DNA from: an uncultured Oscillospiraceae bacterium
Lineage (GTDB): Bacteria > Bacillota > Clostridia > UBA1212 > UBA1255
Direction of reading: 5' to 3'
NCBI GenBank assembly: GCA_902462635.1
Contig: CABQCN010000075.1
Location: forward strand, 1 to 6,908
Length of the DNA stretch: 6,908 nucleotides
Shown here piece after piece: positions 5,648 to 6,908 of this stretch (position 1 is its first letter; every line of letters starts with the position of its first letter). The notes beneath the pieces were generated by a model. The model was not told where the DNA came from. It did not search any database and saw nothing but the letters and a program-made list of their open reading frames with translations. Made by a program: the position numbers and the translations under genes.

Positions 5648-5685
5648 AACGCCGGGAAAAACGGAATTCCGTTTCCCGGCGTTTT
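5648..5685. terminator. Bidirectional terminator between convergent genes
   Basis: AACGCCGGGAAAAACGG pairs with CCGTTTCCCGGCGTT around a central AATT. The stem is GC-rich and almost perfectly palindromic, with a two-A bulge. TTTT follows on the plus strand. It lies 18 nt after the plus-strand membrane-protein gene and about 25 nt past the stop of the minus-strand propeller gene, so it can end both transcripts. Confidence 0.88.
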
Positions 5686-5709
5686 GTATCCGGTCGCATC
5701 CGGCGGAGG

Positions 5710-6908
5710 TTATTCTATCTTCAGGGCATAAATGCTGCAGTTCCGCGTTCCCAATACCAGAATGTTGTTGTAAACCGCAGGGGTAGCTTCGATGTTCCCG
5801 TCCATCTCGAAGGTGTTCAGTATTTTACCGGTGAGGCCGTCGATCAAAAAGAGATTTCCCTCGGAATCCCCTTGTATGACGTAGCCTGTACCCGTCTTTT
5901 CGTCGTAAACCAGCGCGGGGGAACTCCAGATATAATGATCGAGTTCCAGCGCCCAGACTTGTTCTCCCGTTTTCTTATTCAGGGCGACCAGCAGGCCCTT
6001 CCAGCGTCCGGGCGTGCGTCCCATTGGAATATACACGATGTCTTCCAGCGCGCCTTTTCCCACAGCGAGAGAACCCTGCGCGCCTCCGGAGTTGCCGCTT
6101 ACCGTATAACAGTCGTAATCGGTGCGCCAAACGATTTCGCCCGTCTCCGCGTCGATTTTCCAGACGGGAATGGGCGCCGTTCCTTCTCCGTCCGCGCGCC
6201 AGTCAGCATGGAAAGAGGTGGACATATATATGTACGGTTTCCCGTTTTCCACTTCGAGTACGCCGGTACAGTTCGTATCGTCGAGTACGTCCTGTACCCA
6301 TACGAGTTCCAGCGTATTGATATCAAGGCACATCATATATCCGCCGTTATCGGGGAAGAACAGGTAGCCCTGATAGGCGATGGCGCTGCCTTCGATCCCG
6401 AGCCAGAATTTATTATTGACACCGCTTCTGCTGCCGGAATACCGCCATTTTACGATGTCGGATGGATGAATGGAAAGCGTGCCCGCAGCTTCGTCGTATT
6501 GCGTCCCCAGCCGGATAAAATAACATACGCCGCTTTCTCCGGGATAAATCAACGTGTCCGTTTCCGCGTCTACCAGGGCGGAGCTGTCGAACGCGCACCA
6601 GCTTCTTTTGGCAAAAGGATCGTCATGACCGAATTCATATAAGACCTCGTTCGTCACGAGACTGATGATGAATACGCGCGGAGATGCGTACGATGGGTTT
6701 CGGTCGCCGCCGCCGACGTACATCAGGGGAATCCCCCGCGGATCGAGCGCGCCGGCGCCTTTGAAAGTGAAACCGCAATCGATAGGATCGCGCGTGACTT
6801 TACCCGTTTCCAGTTCATAGAAATAAATCCGGCCGTCCTGCGTGGCGTAGATGACTTCTACGAGCGTGTCCTGTTCTTTCGCCCAATCGTACATGTCCAT
6901 GATCGCCC
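5710..6908 (-). CDS. PQQ-type beta-propeller repeat protein (5' end outside window)
   Basis: The minus strand encodes at least 396 residues made of beta-propeller blades of the PQQ/YVTN type. Repeats of the form [strand]-x-x-D-x-x-T-G-x-x-x-W are clear: IYFYELETGKVTR near residue 25, MCLDINTLELVWVQD near 193, VWKIDAETGEIVWR near 245, LLVALNKKTGEQVWALE near 303 and LFLIDGLTGKILN near 350. Blade-starting strands such as SSPALVY and ATPAVYNNILVLGTRN end in the closing strand IYALKIE. The Met codon at 6900 begins in the middle of a blade and the frame stays open to the window edge, so the real start, probably with a signal peptide or a lipobox, lies outside. PQQ-cofactor residues cannot be judged. 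Many such proteins in Clostridia are extracytoplasmic scaffolds or binding proteins rather than dehydrogenases. It converges on the J-like gene and shares its terminator. Confidence 0.88.
   Translation of the reverse strand, partial: AIMDMYDWAKEQDTLVEVIYATQDGRIYFYELETGKVTRDPIDCGFTFKGAGALDPRGIPLMYVGGGDRNPSYASPRVFIISLVTNEVLYEFGHDDPFAKRSWCAFDSSALVDAETDTLIYPGESGVCYFIRLGTQYDEAAGTLSIHPSDIVKWRYSGSRSGVNNKFWLGIEGSAIAYQGYLFFPDNGGYMMCLDINTLELVWVQDVLDDTNCTGVLEVENGKPYIYMSTSFHADWRADGEGTAPIPVWKIDAETGEIVWRTDYDCYTVSGNSGGAQGSLAVGKGALEDIVYIPMGRTPGRWKGLLVALNKKTGEQVWALELDHYIWSSPALVYDEKTGTGYVIQGDSEGNLFLIDGLTGKILNTFEMDGNIEATPAVYNNILVLGTRNCSIYALKIE

Noticed and set aside
5872..6642. Long plus-strand open frame of 256 codons opposite the beta-propeller gene
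   Set aside because: It is a shadow in GC-rich coding DNA. The minus-strand frame has clear propeller repeats and this one has none.
1..6908. CRISPR array, tRNA, rRNA or known riboswitch
   Set aside because: I saw no regularly spaced direct repeats, cloverleaf or conserved RNA motif on either strand.

Overview
The window looks like a Bacillota (Clostridia-type, probably gut) chromosome. The signs are near-consensus sigma-A promoters, AAAGGAG/GAGG ribosome-binding sites, a TTG start with a good ribosome-binding site, a membrane protein with a J-domain-like N-terminus and a hairpin terminator between convergent genes. Taxonomy below class level cannot be read from the sequence.

The window has two parts. 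Positions 1 to about 3840 are mostly AT-rich accessory DNA full of gene relics. In order they are: an internally deleted IS1182-like transposase remnant (minus strand, 1-392); a frameshifted GNAT acetyltransferase (minus, 470-815); a strong promoter (933-960) driving a secreted beta-trefoil (ricin-type) lectin/metzincin protease gene that carries a frameshift and an amber stop near its 5' end (978-2091); an intact membrane-anchored protein of unknown function directly behind it (2129-3055); a hairpin (3151-3197); and a frameshifted C-terminal piece of a tyrosyl-tRNA synthetase on the minus strand (3354-3632).

From about 3840 to the end the base composition becomes more GC-rich and the genes are intact. 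They are an alpha/beta hydrolase (3951-4634) with its own promoter exactly at the composition boundary; a TTG-initiated membrane protein with a degenerate J-like domain (4718-5629), whose promoter overlaps the hydrolase stop codon; a palindromic terminator (5648-5685) shared by convergent genes; and a PQQ-type beta-propeller protein on the minus strand (5710-6908) that runs off the window.

The most unusual unit is the lectin-metalloprotease gene plus its downstream membrane protein: an extracellular carbohydrate-targeted protease cassette that has lost its secretion signal reading frame while keeping promoter, catalytic domain and partner gene. I see no CRISPR array, tRNA, rRNA or known riboswitch. 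No convincing new defence or regulatory system can be claimed from the sequence alone.
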